DNA of 9,578 nucleotides, taken from NCBI GenBank assembly GCA_913052425.1, contig CAJXEG010000044.1, positions 1 to 9,578 of the forward strand, written 5' to 3'. Of the stretch, positions 8,139-9,578 are shown piece by piece. Numbering within the stretch: position 1 is the first letter of the stretch; every line of letters starts with the position of its first letter. Below the pieces are notes generated by a model, which did not search any database, was not told where the DNA came from, and saw nothing but the letters and a program-made list of their open reading frames with translations. Made by a program: the position numbers and the translations under genes. Source of the stretch: an uncultured Flavobacteriaceae bacterium. Its GTDB lineage: Bacteria; Bacteroidota; Bacteroidia; Flavobacteriales; Flavobacteriaceae.

Positions 8139-9567
8139 CAACTTTCAATTTTTTAATTTTAATTTTAAAATAAGAATAGGTCAAGGTCATTAAAGGACTG
8201 ATCCAATTAAAAAAAGCGTAGAAAAAATATTCTGCCACACCCACGCCCAATACCCCCGATTGATAGGCCCCGCAGGTATTCCATGGTACCAATACAGAGG
8301 TTACCGTTCCGGCATCCTCCAGGGTGCGGCTCAGATTTTCGGGAGCCAGCTTTCGATCCCGATAGGCTTGCGCAAACATCTTTCCCGGTACCACGATGGC
8401 CAAGTATTGATCTGAGGCGGTAAGGTTGACCGTCAAACTGGATGCTGCCGTGCCTGCTATAAGTTGAAAAGTGGTTTGGGCCCATTTTAAAAAAGCATGG
8501 CTGATGGCCTGTAAGGCACCGATGGCGTCCATCACCCCGCCAAAAACCATGGCGCAAATAATCAACCAAACCGTACCCAACATCCCTTGCATTCCTCCCG
8601 ATGAAAATAATTCGTTCAAAAGGGGGTCATTGGTTTCGATTTGGGTATCGACAGTAATGGCGTTAAAAATACTTTTATAAATGGTTTTAAAATTCAACAC
8701 TGAACTTTCGGATAGATCTATCAGCAGTTGAGGTTGAAAAATCAGCGCAAAAAGTCCCCCCAATATTGTTCCAACAAATAGTGCCAAAAGCGGTGGGGTT
8801 TTTTTGACAATCATCAAGATGACGACCAGAGGCACCAAAAACAACCAGGGGCTGATGTTAAATTTTTCCCGAATGGATTCGCTCAACAGAGAGGTGTCCA
8901 CATCCCCAGAGCCAGAAAAACCCCAGCCCAAAACAATAAAGATCAAAAGGGTGATCACAATACTGGGCAGTGTGGTGTAGAGCATATAGCGAATATGGGC
9001 AAAGAGTTCACCTCCCGCCATGGCAGGGGCCAAATTGGTGGTATCGCTCAATGGAGAAAGTTTATCCCCAAAATAGGCTCCGGAAATCACAGCACCGGCC
9101 ACCATGCCCACGGGCAAGTCCAAAGCCTTTCCTATGCCGATCAAGGCGATCCCGATGGTGGCTGATGTGGACCAACTGCTCCCTGTGGCCAAAGAGACCA
9201 AGGCCGAGATCAATACACATGCGGGCAAGAAAAAACGAGGGTTGGCGATTTGTAAACCATAATCGATCATGGCGGGAATAATTCCGCTCAACAGCCATGT
9301 CCCGGCCAAGGCCCCCACCAAAAGTAAAATCAAAATGGGGCCCGTCACCGATTGTAAGTTTTCCCCCACCTTTTGCAACATTTGCCCGTAAGTGACCTTG
9401 TTTCGGAGGCCTACCAAGCCCGCTACAACTCCCCCTAACAAAAGAATAAACTGGTTGGAACCACTCAGTGCATCATCGCCAAAAACAGTAACATTATAGG
9501 TCAATAACAAGACCAATATGAAAAGTGGAAGTAATGCAGCCGATAGAGATAGTCTTGGGGTTTTCAA
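8134..9567 (-). CDS. nhaC: Na+/H+ antiporter NhaC family
   Basis: NhaC-type antiporters in the inner membrane expel Na+ in exchange for H+, helping with salt and pH balance. The 477-residue protein is almost wholly hydrophobic, with some ten or more membrane segments. It carries the family signature SGAYFGDKLSPLSDTTNLAP (162-181), preceded by ATGSSWSTSATIGIA (127-141). Later conserved pieces are TASDQYLAIVVPGKMF (383-398), LEDAGTVTSVLVPWNTCGAY (416-435) and a basic C-terminal tail (KIKIKKLKVD). The first codon of this call is TTG at 9565-9567. The frame stays open to the right window edge without an in-frame ATG, so the true start may be this TTG or a codon beyond 9578. The N-terminus before the first membrane segment is already of normal length, which favours a start at or very near this TTG. 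Substrate specificity (Na+, possibly Li+) is inferred from the family. Confidence 0.92.
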   Translation of the reverse strand: MKTPRLSLSAALLPLFILVLLLTYNVTVFGDDALSGSNQFILLLGGVVAGLVGLRNKVTYGQMLQKVGENLQSVTGPILILLLVGALAGTWLLSGIIPAMIDYGLQIANPRFFLPACVLISALVSLATGSSWSTSATIGIALIGIGKALDLPVGMVAGAVISGAYFGDKLSPLSDTTNLAPAMAGGELFAHIRYMLYTTLPSIVITLLIFIVLGWGFSGSGDVDTSLLSESIREKFNISPWLFLVPLVVILMIVKKTPPLLALFVGTILGGLFALIFQPQLLIDLSESSVLNFKTIYKSIFNAITVDTQIETNDPLLNELFSSGGMQGMLGTVWLIICAMVFGGVMDAIGALQAISHAFLKWAQTTFQLIAGTAASSLTVNLTASDQYLAIVVPGKMFAQAYRDRKLAPENLSRTLEDAGTVTSVLVPWNTCGAYQSGVLGVGVAEYFFYAFFNWISPLMTLTYSYFKIKIKKLKVD

Positions 9568-9578
9568 TTTAATATTAT

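Noticed and set aside
8207..8569. 120-codon minus-strand frame overlapping nhaC
   Set aside because: It is a shifted frame inside the conserved end of nhaC, where the nhaC frame carries the family motifs; there is no sign of a frameshift.

Overview
The window looks like chromosomal DNA of a member of the Bacteroidota, most likely class Flavobacteriia. The reasons are the gene order ftsK-lolA-lptF/G-ribB, the lack of Shine-Dalgarno sequences before the starts, and exact TAnnTTTG (Bacteroidota -7 type) boxes in front of several units. The Bacteroidota-style LptF/G and RibB variants also fit. Every gene is on the minus strand, so transcription runs from high to low coordinates.

From the right edge, in transcription order: (1) nhaC (8134-9567), a Na+/H+ antiporter whose start is TTG or lies just outside the window. 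(2) A 123-nt AT-rich spacer with a weak hairpin after nhaC and the presumed katG control region. (3) katG (5794-8010), a full-length bifunctional catalase-peroxidase closed by a strong hairpin terminator at 5733-5769. (4) A tight four-gene unit, ftsK (3373-5682), lolA (2722-3363), lptF/G-like permease (1269-2717) and ribB (131-1261), with gaps of 9, 4 and 7 nt. (5) A 78-nt spacer with a promoter-like box, then the 5' part of tRNA-Ser(UGA), cut by the left window edge.

The four-gene unit joins chromosome segregation at the septum (FtsK), periplasmic lipoprotein transport (LolA), lipopolysaccharide export (LptF/G-like) and a riboflavin biosynthesis enzyme. Its RibB carries a C-terminal GTP cyclohydrolase II-like domain that has lost its zinc cysteines and other catalytic positions, so only the dihydroxybutanone phosphate synthase half should be active. 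The LptF/G-like protein starts at TTG and has an extra helical stretch of about 110 residues before its fourth membrane segment. KatG and NhaC are separate stress and ion-homeostasis genes.

This is mostly an ordinary core-genome region. I found no mobile element, CRISPR array, phage gene or defence system, and no evidence for a wholly new system. The points most worth a second look are the degenerate RibA-like domain, the LptF/G insertion, the promoter-like box on the ftsK/lolA junction and the repeats in front of katG.
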